Shown: positions 1 through 7,207 of the stretch, piece after piece
How positions within the stretch are numbered: position 1 is the stretch's first letter
How the letters are laid out: every line of letters begins with the position of its first letter
NCBI GenBank assembly: GCA_958296235.1
Contig: OY282457.1
Location: forward strand, 1,921,684 to 1,985,683
DNA: 64,000 nucleotides
Direction: 5' to 3'
DNA from: an uncultured Candidatus Binatia bacterium
GTDB taxonomy: Bacteria > Desulfobacterota > Binatia > Bin18
Notes under the pieces: model-generated
Databases searched by the model: none
What the model saw: only the letters and a program-made list of their open reading frames with translations
What the model was told of the DNA's origin: nothing
Position numbers and translations under genes: made by a program

Positions 1-487
1 GCGTCAGCCAGTGAGTCAACAGTTCCCCCGGTTGCGCGGTCAGGTGCCCCATCAGGCCCTCGGGTTTCCGATAATGTACCAGGACGAGAATTTGCGAACT
101 GGACAGGGAGCCGCTGGGGGTCAGGAGCCCCATGTCTTCGACCTGGACGCAGTTCCAGCGCGGCATATGCGGGAATTCCATAGCGCGAAAGCCCATTTCC
201 TCAGCCGTATAGGGAGCGCGAAACGGATAGGCTTCGGCCGGCAGATACGGGATGGTCGCATCGCGCGGCGTGTCCTGTGCCATATCGATGGCGCTCCGCT
301 CTTCTTCAGAAAGCTCGGCCAGCGTCTTCCAGGTTCTCTCCGGCCGCCCGTTCTGGTCTTCCGCAGCCCAGAGGGGCGGCAAACAAAAAAGGAGGCTGAA
401 ACCAATAAAGCTGATAAGTCCGACGCTCAGGCCGAGCAGGTGTCCATCATGTCCAGGCTGTTCAAAATGTCCGGGCTTGCTCCGCAT
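1..487 (-). CDS. Secreted or membrane-anchored protein of unknown function, partial (runs off left edge)
   Basis: Reading the minus strand from an ATG preceded by AAGGAG at ideal spacing gives an open frame of 162 codons that is still open at the window edge. The N-terminus has a hydrophobic stretch at about residues 17-41 ending LPPLWA-AED, a plausible signal peptide or single anchor. The following region (TWKTLAEL, RDATIPYLPAEAYPF, HMPRWNC) is acidic and aromatic-rich and looks like a folded extracytoplasmic domain. I do not recognise the family. Minus-strand codon usage is clean, whereas the plus-strand frames over the same bases give low-complexity basic protein, so the minus frame is chosen. 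The C-terminus is missing. Confidence 0.7.
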   Translation of the reverse strand, partial: MRSKPGHFEQPGHDGHLLGLSVGLISFIGFSLLFCLPPLWAAEDQNGRPERTWKTLAELSEEERSAIDMAQDTPRDATIPYLPAEAYPFRAPYTAEEMGFRAMEFPHMPRWNCVQVEDMGLLTPSGSLSSSQILVLVHYRKPEGLMGHLTAQPGELLTHWLT

Positions 488-555
488 CCGGTTTCTCCTT
501 TCGCTTCCCCCTACCGCTCTAGCAGAACACGGCGAGAAGCACTACACAGAAAAAG

Positions 556-921
556 ATGAAGAAGTCGCGTGGCTGGGCCTACCTCTTCTTTGCGATGAGT
601 CTTTTGGGCCTTTTTGGTCTGCATACGATCTACTTGGGAAAACCGCTGAAAGGTGGCTTTTTTCTGCTTGCGACCTGGGCCGGACTCTTCGCTCTTACGC
701 AAGTGCTCATTCTTCCTTCTCCAAGTATCCCCCTTGTCATTGGTCTGGCGCTCCCAAAGCTCTATCAGAATTTTGTGCTTACCATCCCCTCCCCCAGCCT
801 GCTCCTTGTGAGCGGGCTGCTGATGCTGCCTGTTCTTGGGGTGTGGTGGTGGGTTGATCTCTTTACCCTGCCCCGGCAGACCCGGAAGGCAAACGAGCAG
901 GTTGAAAGAATACGGCTGTAA
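556..921 (+). CDS. TM2-domain-like small membrane protein
   Basis: A 121-residue protein with about four hydrophobic segments (near residues 7-26, 33-55, 58-77 and 80-102). The first part, GLFGLHTIYLGKPLKGGFF, and the final WWWVDLFTLP resemble the TM2 domain (a G-x-H-x-F-Y-L-G motif followed later by a W-x-x-D helix end). TM2 proteins are small integral membrane proteins of uncertain role. The basic C-terminal tail (RQTRKANEQVERIRL) should lie in the cytoplasm. It is divergent from the secreted-protein gene on its left. The ribosome binding site is weak (ACAGAAAAAG). Family assignment is by motif only. Confidence 0.65.
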   Translation: MKKSRGWAYLFFAMSLLGLFGLHTIYLGKPLKGGFFLLATWAGLFALTQVLILPSPSIPLVIGLALPKLYQNFVLTIPSPSLLLVSGLLMLPVLGVWWWVDLFTLPRQTRKANEQVERIRL

Positions 922-1049
922 TCATAGCAGGTGATGGAAAGTACAGTATTTTCAAGAGGATCATGGGTGTCACGCCAGAGCGAATCCGCTCACTGGCCAG
1001 TCTGGGAATCATCGACATCTGCCCACACTTCCGGTACAGTGCGCTCTAG
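906..1049 (+). other. Short open frame, possible gene remnant
   Basis: Between the TM2-like gene and the enoyl-CoA hydratase gene lies an open frame of about 47 codons, containing an ATG at 963 (28 codons to the TAG), whose translation looks protein-like (AGDGKYSIFKRIMGVTPERI, then SLGIIDICPHFRYSAL). It has no convincing ribosome binding site, and its upstream end overlaps the preceding gene. It may be the C-terminal scar of a lost gene or a non-coding frame. No function is proposed. Confidence 0.2.
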
Positions 1050-1072
1050 GACTCGGGCAGGATGAGGGACGT

Positions 1073-1864
1073 ATGGACGCCGAAATCATTAAAACCGATA
1101 TCAGAGACTATATTGCCACGGTCACGATTGATCGCCCGCCCGTCAATGCCATGAATCGGCAGATGTTTGATGAGATTCAAGCCTCCTTTGACGCCCTGAA
1201 CAATCGGACCGATGTCCGGGTGGCCCTCTTTACCGGGGCGGGTACATGTTTTTGCGCGGGCGCGGATATGAAAGCGCGTTCGCGCTCGTTGGATGACGGC
1301 GCACAACAACCGCGTCACGGGGCCATGTGGGCCCACTCGCGGGCGGCGCGCGAAGCTTTTCATTCCATTCTGGAATGTTCCGTCCCCGTCATCGGCGCGA
1401 TCAATGGCCCGGCCCTGGGTGGAGGGCTGGCCCTGGTGGCATCGTGCGATATGCTGATTGCGTCAGAACGGGCGCTGCTCGGTCTGCCTGAAATTGATGT
1501 TGGTCTGTTGGGAGGCGGTCGCCATACCCAGCGCTTGTTCGGTGTCTATAAAGCCCGCAAGATGATGTACACGGGCGAACGGGTCGGCGCACAGGAGTTA
1601 TACCGTCGGGGCATTGTTGAAAAAGTCGTTCCTGCGGAGCGACTCATGGACGAAGCCCGGGCTCAGGCCCAAGTGATTGCCGCCAAAAGTCCGCTGGCTA
1701 TCCGGCTTGCCAAACATGCCATGAATGCGGTTGAGTTTATGGCTCTGCGCGATGGGTATCGCTTTGAGCAAAATATGACGCACGAGCTGACGGGGAGCGA
1801 GGATGCCAAAGAGGCAGCCCGGGCGTTTGTGGAAAAACGGGAGCCGGTATTTACCGGACGATAA
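1073..1864 (+). CDS. Enoyl-CoA hydratase/isomerase family protein
   Basis: A 263-residue crotonase-fold protein of normal family length. The first oxyanion-hole segment is FCAGADM (residues about 60-66) and the second is GPALGGGLALV (about 112-122). The second catalytic glutamate of classical hydratases is present in LPEIDVG (about 137-143), but the first, which normally sits in GGGxE, is alanine here (GGGLALV). The family hydrates, isomerises or hydrolyses acyl-CoA thioesters; with one glutamate missing, plain 2-enoyl-CoA hydration is doubtful and an isomerase, lyase or thioesterase role is possible. The LLM oxidoreductase gene follows after 24 bases, probably in the same transcript. Confidence 0.9.
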   Translation: MDAEIIKTDIRDYIATVTIDRPPVNAMNRQMFDEIQASFDALNNRTDVRVALFTGAGTCFCAGADMKARSRSLDDGAQQPRHGAMWAHSRAAREAFHSILECSVPVIGAINGPALGGGLALVASCDMLIASERALLGLPEIDVGLLGGGRHTQRLFGVYKARKMMYTGERVGAQELYRRGIVEKVVPAERLMDEARAQAQVIAAKSPLAIRLAKHAMNAVEFMALRDGYRFEQNMTHELTGSEDAKEAARAFVEKREPVFTGR

Positions 1865-1888
1865 ACCAGACTGGAAGGAGAGACGGGT

Positions 1889-3232
1889 ATGCTGTTTGGC
1901 TATTTTACTGAGCGGCCGTATCGGTGGGTCAACGAAGACGAGGTGCTTGAGCACCGGGGGTTCTTTGCCCTGCCCAACTCACGCTTTGACCGCGAAAAGG
2001 CGGCTGACGACTATAACTTCTTCCTGGACGAATACTGCTATGCCGAAGAAGTCGGCTTTGATGCGCTCATGCTGAACGAGCACCACGGCAACCCCTTCTG
2101 CATGGGCAGCGTCATGAACGTTGAGGCCGCCATCCTGGCGCGGATTACCAGCAAAGCCAAGATCGTCCTGATCGGCAACCCGTTGCCCGTGCTGAAGCAT
2201 CCGCTGCGCATGGCCGAAGAGCTGGCGGAAATCGATCTGATCTCGCGCGGGCGTCTCGTCACCGGCTGGGTGCGCGGCGCGGGCAGCGAGCAGTTCTTCA
2301 ATAATGCCAATCCGGCCTATAACCGGGAGATGTTCAACGAAGCCCACGACTTTATTATCCAGGCCTGGACCAAGCCCGGTCCGTGGCGCTACGAGGGCAA
2401 GCATTTTCACTATCGCCACGTCAATCCGTGGGCGCTGCCCTATCAGAAGCCGCATCCGCAAATGTGGATTCCTGGCGTGTTGAGTCCGGAGACGGTGCAC
2501 TGGGCGGCCCAGCATAACTATCCCTATCTGGCTCTGGTGACCGCTCTGAGTCCGACCTGCGACCTGCTGGACTATTACGCCGATACCGCGGCGGAAAACG
2601 GCTATCAGGCCGGCACGGAAAATTTTGCCTATTTGATTGGCGTATTCTGCGCGGACACAGATGAAAAAGCGCAAGAGCTGGGCAAAGGGTTTGTGTGGGG
2701 CGGTGGAGCAAGTGCCTTCTCCAGACCGGAACATACCTTACCGCCGGGCTATAATTCCAAAAACGCCATTCGCCTGCTTGCCCAGCGTCCGAGCGGTGGC
2801 TGGGTCGGCGTTGATTCGGACCGGCTCAAGGAGGCGCAGCAGGGCCGGAAGAAACAGAAGAGTACCGACCTGGGTGAGGTCCGCCGTAAGCTGGAGAAGT
2901 CGTATAAGCGCGCCCAGGACGACTACCTGATGATCGTCGGTTCGCCCAAGACCGTGATTGAAAAGATCAAGACCATGATCCGCGTGCTGCGGCCAGGGAC
3001 ATTCGCCTGCTTCCAGGTTCAAGGGCCAGTCGGCAACGAGGACCGGCTGAACAGCATTCGCCTGATGGGCCAAGAGGTCATTCCCGCGGTCAAAGAATAC
3101 GCCAAGGAAATCGAGCTGGTCGATCAGTTCACCCGCGTACCGGGTTCGGTCAAACTCACGCCAGGGACACGCCGCCTGCCAGTCGTGGACCGCACGCCGC
3201 TGAAGGACCTCGGCATGCAGTCGAAGGCGTAG
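1889..3232 (+). CDS. LLM-class flavin-dependent monooxygenase (bacterial luciferase family)
   Basis: A 447-residue luciferase-like TIM-barrel protein. Diagnostic segments are the N-terminal MLFGYFTERPYRW, NEHHGNPFC (about residues 68-76), ELAEIDLISRGR, and GWVRGAGSEQ, typical of FMNH2- or F420-dependent oxidoreductases. It is a close paralogue of the minus-strand gene at 44 kb, sharing the EHHxNPFC, GWVRGAGSEQ and YEGKHFHxRHVNPW blocks. Such enzymes oxygenate small organic substrates and need a separate flavin reductase, not identified nearby. The start has GGAGAG about 8 bases upstream. It is probably co-transcribed with the crotonase gene before it. Substrate unknown. Confidence 0.92.
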   Translation: MLFGYFTERPYRWVNEDEVLEHRGFFALPNSRFDREKAADDYNFFLDEYCYAEEVGFDALMLNEHHGNPFCMGSVMNVEAAILARITSKAKIVLIGNPLPVLKHPLRMAEELAEIDLISRGRLVTGWVRGAGSEQFFNNANPAYNREMFNEAHDFIIQAWTKPGPWRYEGKHFHYRHVNPWALPYQKPHPQMWIPGVLSPETVHWAAQHNYPYLALVTALSPTCDLLDYYADTAAENGYQAGTENFAYLIGVFCADTDEKAQELGKGFVWGGGASAFSRPEHTLPPGYNSKNAIRLLAQRPSGGWVGVDSDRLKEAQQGRKKQKSTDLGEVRRKLEKSYKRAQDDYLMIVGSPKTVIEKIKTMIRVLRPGTFACFQVQGPVGNEDRLNSIRLMGQEVIPAVKEYAKEIELVDQFTRVPGSVKLTPGTRRLPVVDRTPLKDLGMQSKA

Positions 3233-3267
3233 GACGGGTTTCCCCTCACCGACGGGGGACCGGGCAA

Positions 3268-3357
3268 CCCCAGCCGGGCAACACAGCCGGGCAACCACAG
3301 GGGGTTGCCCCTACCTTTTATCCCCTCTCCCGCTGGGAGAGGGCCAGGGTGAGGGGG
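3268..3357. repeat. Dispersed palindromic intergenic repeat (copy 1)
   Basis: Lies directly after the LLM gene. It holds three copies of an AGCCGGGCAAC-type unit, then a complementary GGGGTTGCCCCTACC, then a perfect 9-bp-arm hairpin (CCCTCTCCC, loop GCT, GGGAGAGGG at 3323-3343) and a GTGAGGGGG tail. The same composite occurs about 1 kb downstream (4301-4370) and, in parts, near 35.9, 36.5, 47.4 and 63.4 kb. It is REP-like and could also act as a transcript end. Confidence 0.8.
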
Positions 3358-3406
3358 TTTTTATTGAGGTATTGAAGAGTCCGTTGACACACTGAATTAG
3401 GCGAGC

Positions 3407-3579
3407 ATGGCTATAAAATCCGGCTCCCCCCGCCGGCTAAAGTCTCCGAGGTTGAAGCCTTTGTCGATTTTCTCTGTCAGCGTGACGCTGACCGTCGCCT
3501 GAACCAGGCAGCGACCGAGTTGGCCGAGACGGATCAGACCACAAGTGCACAGCGCCCGGCGGTTTTGCGGGGACGATGA
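3407..3579 (+). pseudogene. Remnant of a small antitoxin-like gene
   Basis: An ATG (ATG GCT ATA AAA) is followed in a shifted frame by a stretch translating as IRLPPPAKVSEVEAFVDFL, then CQRDADRRLNQAATELAET. This pattern (L-P-P-x-K-x-x-E-V-x-x-F-V-D-F-L, then RDxDRRL and ATELAE) is what I recall for small DUF2281-like or addiction-module antitoxins. The original start and the helix are now in different frames, and the C-terminal end is replaced by unrelated sequence. No toxin gene follows. The 220 bases around it hold no other gene, so this accounts for most of the gap before the next coding region. Confidence 0.5.
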
Positions 3580-3628
3580 ATTAGGGTAGGATGGTCTGAA
3601 ACCAAACAAACCACGACCGGCGAGAGAC

Positions 3629-4123
3629 ATGGTTACCGATCAGACCCGAAACACCATTTGGCAAGGACTGCTGGATATGGCAAGGCTCGTCCGTTACTAC
3701 GAAAGTCTGTCTGACCGGCATCGACGCAAACACTTCTGGATTCGTGTTGTGCTCCTTGCCGCGGCGGCCAGCGGCATTGCAGCCTTGCTCGATCTGTTTC
3801 CAGAGGTCGTTCAGATTGTTGCTGGCGGTCTGGTCGCCCTCTGTGTCGTATGGGATTTTGTGTCAGATTACGCAAAAAAAGCGGCCCTCCTGCACGCAAT
3901 CAGCATTGAATGCAGCGCTCTTGAGGTCGAATGGCAAGACTTGTGGGGCGATCTTGAGAACATCGACGACACAGAGGCTCGACAACGTAACACCCGCCTG
4001 TCACGGCGACTCACCGAGGTCACCGGATGGGCTGGGCATACCGATATTCAAGAAGACCCAAAGCTGAACGAAAAGTGCGAAGCCGCGGCCTACCGGGTTA
4101 TGCAGGATCAATATGGCGTCTGA
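3629..4123 (+). CDS. Two-TM protein, possibly SLATT-like
   Basis: A 164-residue protein with an amphipathic N-terminal helix (residues 1-35, with RYYESLSDRHRRKHFW), two adjacent membrane segments (about 38-57 and 61-83) and a soluble helical C-terminal half (about 90-164). This architecture of helix, close 2TM pair and cytoplasmic helices matches SLATT-type two-TM proteins, proposed as pore-forming effectors in nucleotide-signalling defence modules, but no SMODS/SLOG partner gene is seen. Its last 11 bases overlap the next small gene, implying coupled translation. I do not recognise a named family with certainty. Confidence 0.75.
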   Translation: MVTDQTRNTIWQGLLDMARLVRYYESLSDRHRRKHFWIRVVLLAAAASGIAALLDLFPEVVQIVAGGLVALCVVWDFVSDYAKKAALLHAISIECSALEVEWQDLWGDLENIDDTEARQRNTRLSRRLTEVTGWAGHTDIQEDPKLNEKCEAAAYRVMQDQYGV

Positions 4124-4244
4124 CCCGAAAACCCGTACCGCATCGGGGAAGCCCGCAAGGCCGGGTAAGACGCCGCCACCTCCCCCGCCCCCTAGACCCA
4201 AGCCGGAGCAGGGCAAACCGAAACCCAATCAGGGCAAGAAGTAA
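4113..4244 (+). CDS. Proline-rich basic microprotein
   Basis: A 43-codon gene starting inside the end of the two-TM gene. The translation begins MASDPKTRTASGK and continues into seven consecutive prolines and a PKPEQGKPKPNQGKK tail, so it is strongly basic and probably disordered. Overlap with the upstream gene suggests translational coupling and a joint role, perhaps as a partner or regulator of the membrane protein. It is below usual annotation length limits. The frame stays open to TAA with no stop in the proline codons; the composition could also arise by chance in GC-rich DNA. Confidence 0.5.
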   Translation: MASDPKTRTASGKPARPGKTPPPPPPPRPKPEQGKPKPNQGKK

Positions 4245-4300
4245 CCCCTAGAGTTATTGCTGGGACCAACGGCTAACTGCATTGCGCCTCCGCTGGGCTC

Positions 4301-4370
4301 AGCCGGACAACCACGGGGGGCTGCCCCTACCTTTTATCCCCCCTCCCGCTGGGAGAGGGGCTGAGGGTTC
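4301..4370. repeat. Dispersed palindromic intergenic repeat (copy 2)
   Basis: About 70 bases closely matching the second half of the repeat at 3286-3357: AGCCGGACAACCAC, a complementary GGGGGGCTGCCCCTACC, CTTTTATCCCC, a CCTCCC-GCT-GGGAG hairpin and a CTGAGGGTTC tail. It occupies the gap between the convergent proline-rich gene and the amidohydrolase gene. Confidence 0.8.
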
Positions 4371-4372
4371 CT

Positions 4373-5530
4373 CTATGCCGGGGTCTCGTGCATCCGCCAC
4401 GGCTTCTTCCCCGCTGGGAGATTAAACAACTTCGCGGCATTTTCCCGCATGATGTCCTGGCGTTGCTCCTCCGTGATATGGGCCGCGTGGTCGGCCAGTA
4501 ATTGCTGGGAGTACGGCCAGGTGGAATCCGTATGCGGAAAATCACTGGCCCACAGCAATTGCTGGTGTGGCATGATATCGGCCGCATGAAACGCGGTCGG
4601 GTCGTCCTGGAAGGTCATCCAGACGTTGCTCTTGATATATGCGCTGGGCAGTTTTGACAGGCCATCAATAATCCCGCCCTCGGCGTTGATCCTGGCGGCG
4701 TGATCCATGCGGTACATATAGTGCGGCATCCAGCCGGCGTCGCCCTCGGCGCACACGAGTTTCAGACGCGGATGACGCTCGAAGACACCACCCAGGACCA
4801 TGAGACCGACCACATCCTGAACGGCCCGGATGATGCCCAGAAAATTATTCATCTCATGGCCTCGATGCGGCATGTTCAGGCTCCCGTCCCGCGAGGTCAG
4901 AATATGAAAACAGATGGGCAGCCCCAGGTCGGTTGCGCACTCCCACAGGGCATCGTAGTCGGCGTGGTCATAGTCTTCGTAGATGGGCCGACCCGGCATC
5001 ATCATGCCGACCATGCCCATGTCCTTGGCGCGCTGGAAATCCGCAATCGCGCTGTCAACGCTTAAGACCGCGGTCTGCGCCAGGCCCAGGATGCGGTTCG
5101 GCGCTTCGCTGCACATGGCCTGGAGCCAGCGGTTATAGGCTAACATGCAGGCGTTCTTATAGTCCGGGTCGCGGTGCATGCACAGGCCCATGCCAATAGA
5201 GGCGTAGATGACTTCAGCCGCAATCCCATCCTCGTCCATATACGGAATTCGCGCCTGACCGCCATAGGCCCCCTCACGAATATCAGAGAATCTGACTTTT
5301 TTTGCGCGGTTGTTGCGCTCCGTGACTGTGAAACCGGCGCCATCAATGAACCCCAGGGGAATCGGACGCTTCATGCCGTGTACGACAAAGGCGTCCGTGC
5401 CATCGGGTTGTTCCACGATGCGCGGCGCGACATCGCGGTATTGTGGCTCAATATAGTCGATATAACAATTGGCTGGCTCACACACATGGCCGTCGGCTGA
5501 AATGATCCCTGCCGGTATCTCTTGCATCAT
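4373..5530 (-). CDS. Amidohydrolase family protein (amidohydrolase_2 type)
   Basis: A 385-residue metal-dependent hydrolase of the TIM-barrel superfamily. The N-terminal metal motif is atypical (SADGHVCEP at about 11-19, so one His in place of HxH), and the C-terminal conserved block LLWASDFPHTDSTWP (about 330-345) carries the final Asp and His expected in this family. Members hydrolyse or decarboxylate cyclic and aromatic substrates. It is related to the plus-strand gene at 32.4 kb, sharing the DGH/DDH-x-x-EP start and the SD(F/Y)PHxxST block. It is divergent from the FAD monooxygenase gene across a gap carrying a palindrome, so the two may share control. Substrate unknown. Confidence 0.9.
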   Translation of the reverse strand: MMQEIPAGIISADGHVCEPANCYIDYIEPQYRDVAPRIVEQPDGTDAFVVHGMKRPIPLGFIDGAGFTVTERNNRAKKVRFSDIREGAYGGQARIPYMDEDGIAAEVIYASIGMGLCMHRDPDYKNACMLAYNRWLQAMCSEAPNRILGLAQTAVLSVDSAIADFQRAKDMGMVGMMMPGRPIYEDYDHADYDALWECATDLGLPICFHILTSRDGSLNMPHRGHEMNNFLGIIRAVQDVVGLMVLGGVFERHPRLKLVCAEGDAGWMPHYMYRMDHAARINAEGGIIDGLSKLPSAYIKSNVWMTFQDDPTAFHAADIMPHQQLLWASDFPHTDSTWPYSQQLLADHAAHITEEQRQDIMRENAAKLFNLPAGKKPWRMHETPA

Positions 5531-5570
5531 TGTGTTGCTCTCCGTTCCAGATCGGATTGAGGATTACATA

Positions 5571-5580
5571 CAAACGTTTG
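5571..5580. promoter_or_regulatory. Perfect 10-bp palindrome, candidate operator
   Basis: CAAACGTTTG lies in the 163-base gap between the divergent amidohydrolase and FAD-monooxygenase genes, inside TACATACAAACGTTTGCGAC. Short palindromes of this form are bound by TetR- or LacI-type repressors; no regulator gene is adjacent, so this is inference from position and symmetry. Confidence 0.35.
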
Positions 5581-5693
5581 CGACCCAGAGTACGGAAACA
5601 GCGGCTTGTTTTCAAGGAAGACAGGAGAAACCGTGATTTCTACAGGGACTTGTGGTAGGGGGGGACAGCCACACAACGCACTGGAGGAGGGCC

Positions 5694-6968
5694 ATGCCAA
5701 CAAACAGGACGCTCACACAGGGACTCCGAGTCGGCATCATCGGCGGGTCAATTGCCGGCTGTACCGCGGCGATCGAACTGCTGCGGTCAGGCTGCGAGGT
5801 CGCGCTTTTAGAGCGCACGGGCGACACCTTGAAGGATAGAGGGGCGGGCATCGGCGTGCCGCCCTCAGTCATGGACACGTTCATTGAACGCGACCTGGTT
5901 GATGCGGATACCCCCTTCTTCGCCGGTCATGCGTTCACGCGTATATGGCGTACAGAAAAAGAGCGCCGTTATGGCTATCTTGCCTGGGACCAGCCCGCAA
6001 ATTTGGCTTTGCTCAACTGGGGTGGGCTGTATAGAAACCTGCGCAAACGCGTTCCAGATAGGGTGTATCGCTCGGGGCAGCGGGCCGTGGCCTTACACCA
6101 GCGACCCGATGGAACGGTCCGGGTGGAGTTGGCCGATGGGTCTACGTCTGCATTTGACTTGGTGGTCTGTGCTGATGGTTACACCTCGCTTGGCCGGCGT
6201 ACCCTCTTCCCCGATATCGCGCTGGGGTATGCCGGCTATGTCTTGTGGCGGGGCTTTCTGCGTGAAGAGGCACTTGAAGAATCAAAGCCGCTCGAAAGCG
6301 GTGTCCGCTGTTTAGGCTATCCGGGCGGGCACGGTATTTTTTACTTTGTGCCGGGCTTGGACGGAGCGGTTACGCCGGGTAAGCGGCTGGTGAATTGGGG
6401 GATGTATGTCCCGGTTGCCGCCTCCCGAATGACGGATTTTTTGACCGACAAAGACGGCCACGCGCATGCAGGCTCGCTCCCCCCAGGCGGCATGCCACTC
6501 GGCACTGAAACCGAGTTGAAACGGCTCGCCTCCGAACGGCTGCCCGACTATTACGCCGAGATCGTCGATACCTGCCAGGACACATTTGCCTACGCCATTT
6601 ATGATTGTGAAGTCCCCGCCTACCGCAAAGGCCAGGTTTGTCTGATCGGTGATGCCGGGGCCTTCGCCCGCCCACACACGGCCGCCGGCGCGCTCAAAGG
6701 GATTAACGATGCCATCGCGCTCGGCGAAGCGCTCACAACCCAGACCTCCCTGGAAGCAGCGCTCAGCCAGTGGAACACAACCCGGACCGACACGAACAAT
6801 GACTTGGTAAGATTTGGCAATCAGCTCGGACGCGCGCTCGTCTTGGAAATTCCCGACTGGTCAGACATGGACGCGACGAGCATGGAGCAGTGGTTCACGT
6901 CGGTCGTGACGATCAAAACCGAAGTCCTCGATCCCAACCGGCAGAGTGAAGATGCTGCGCGGCCATGA
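5694..6968 (+). CDS. FAD-dependent monooxygenase (class A flavoprotein hydroxylase)
   Basis: A 424-residue protein. The dinucleotide-binding motif VGIIGGSIAG (about 13-22) and the second FAD motif LIGDAGAFARPHTAAG (about residue 315) place it among PHBH-like aromatic hydroxylases, nearest by feel to 2,6-dihydroxypyridine-type enzymes. These use NAD(P)H and O2 to hydroxylate aromatic or heteroaromatic rings. The ATG at 5694 is chosen because GGAGGA stands just upstream; an in-frame GTG 42 bases earlier lacks such a site. Divergent from the amidohydrolase gene, it may belong to the same degradation route. Confidence 0.88.
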   Translation: MPTNRTLTQGLRVGIIGGSIAGCTAAIELLRSGCEVALLERTGDTLKDRGAGIGVPPSVMDTFIERDLVDADTPFFAGHAFTRIWRTEKERRYGYLAWDQPANLALLNWGGLYRNLRKRVPDRVYRSGQRAVALHQRPDGTVRVELADGSTSAFDLVVCADGYTSLGRRTLFPDIALGYAGYVLWRGFLREEALEESKPLESGVRCLGYPGGHGIFYFVPGLDGAVTPGKRLVNWGMYVPVAASRMTDFLTDKDGHAHAGSLPPGGMPLGTETELKRLASERLPDYYAEIVDTCQDTFAYAIYDCEVPAYRKGQVCLIGDAGAFARPHTAAGALKGINDAIALGEALTTQTSLEAALSQWNTTRTDTNNDLVRFGNQLGRALVLEIPDWSDMDATSMEQWFTSVVTIKTEVLDPNRQSEDAARP

Positions 6969-7048
6969 CAAAACTCGCTCGAAAGCGTTGATTTCCAGTA
7001 TTGAGAAGGAGTAGAGAGGAAAGAAGAGACCGAGTGAAGGAGGGTTTC

Positions 7049-7183
7049 ATGGCTACCATCCTTGCGATAACCGCGTTCTTTCTTATCACTTTGGTTCTGG
7101 TCGGCCTGCTCGCCCAACGGGCAGACCGGATACGAGACGAGGCCGCTCAGGAGGAAGAGTCAAACCAGCCGCAAGACGTGTAA
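7049..7183 (+). CDS. Single-TM microprotein
   Basis: A 44-codon gene with a strong AAGGAGGG site ahead of its ATG. It encodes MATILAITAFFLITLVLVGL, one membrane helix filling residues 3-21, followed by an acidic, glutamate-rich cytoplasmic tail ending NQPQDV. A longer frame from 7001 exists but lacks a good start. It sits 24 bases before the serine hydrolase gene, so co-transcription is likely. Function not recognised; such one-helix proteins often act as small membrane subunits. Confidence 0.6.
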   Translation: MATILAITAFFLITLVLVGLLAQRADRIRDEAAQEEESNQPQDV

Positions 7184-7207
7184 ATCAGAGAAAAGGGGGA
7201 ACAATCC

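Noticed and set aside
11..857. Two overlapping plus-strand open frames (182 and 201 codons) at the left edge
   Set aside because: They lie opposite the secreted-protein gene or out of frame with the TM2-like gene and have unbiased, low-complexity composition; they are shadows.
1979..2734. Long minus-strand frame opposite the LLM monooxygenase gene
   Set aside because: Mirror of a high-GC coding frame; translation is rich in Arg/Gly/His without any family motif.
3397..3630. 77-codon minus-strand frame before the two-TM gene
   Set aside because: It is opposite the antitoxin-like remnant, and its translation shows no recognisable protein features, while the plus strand does.
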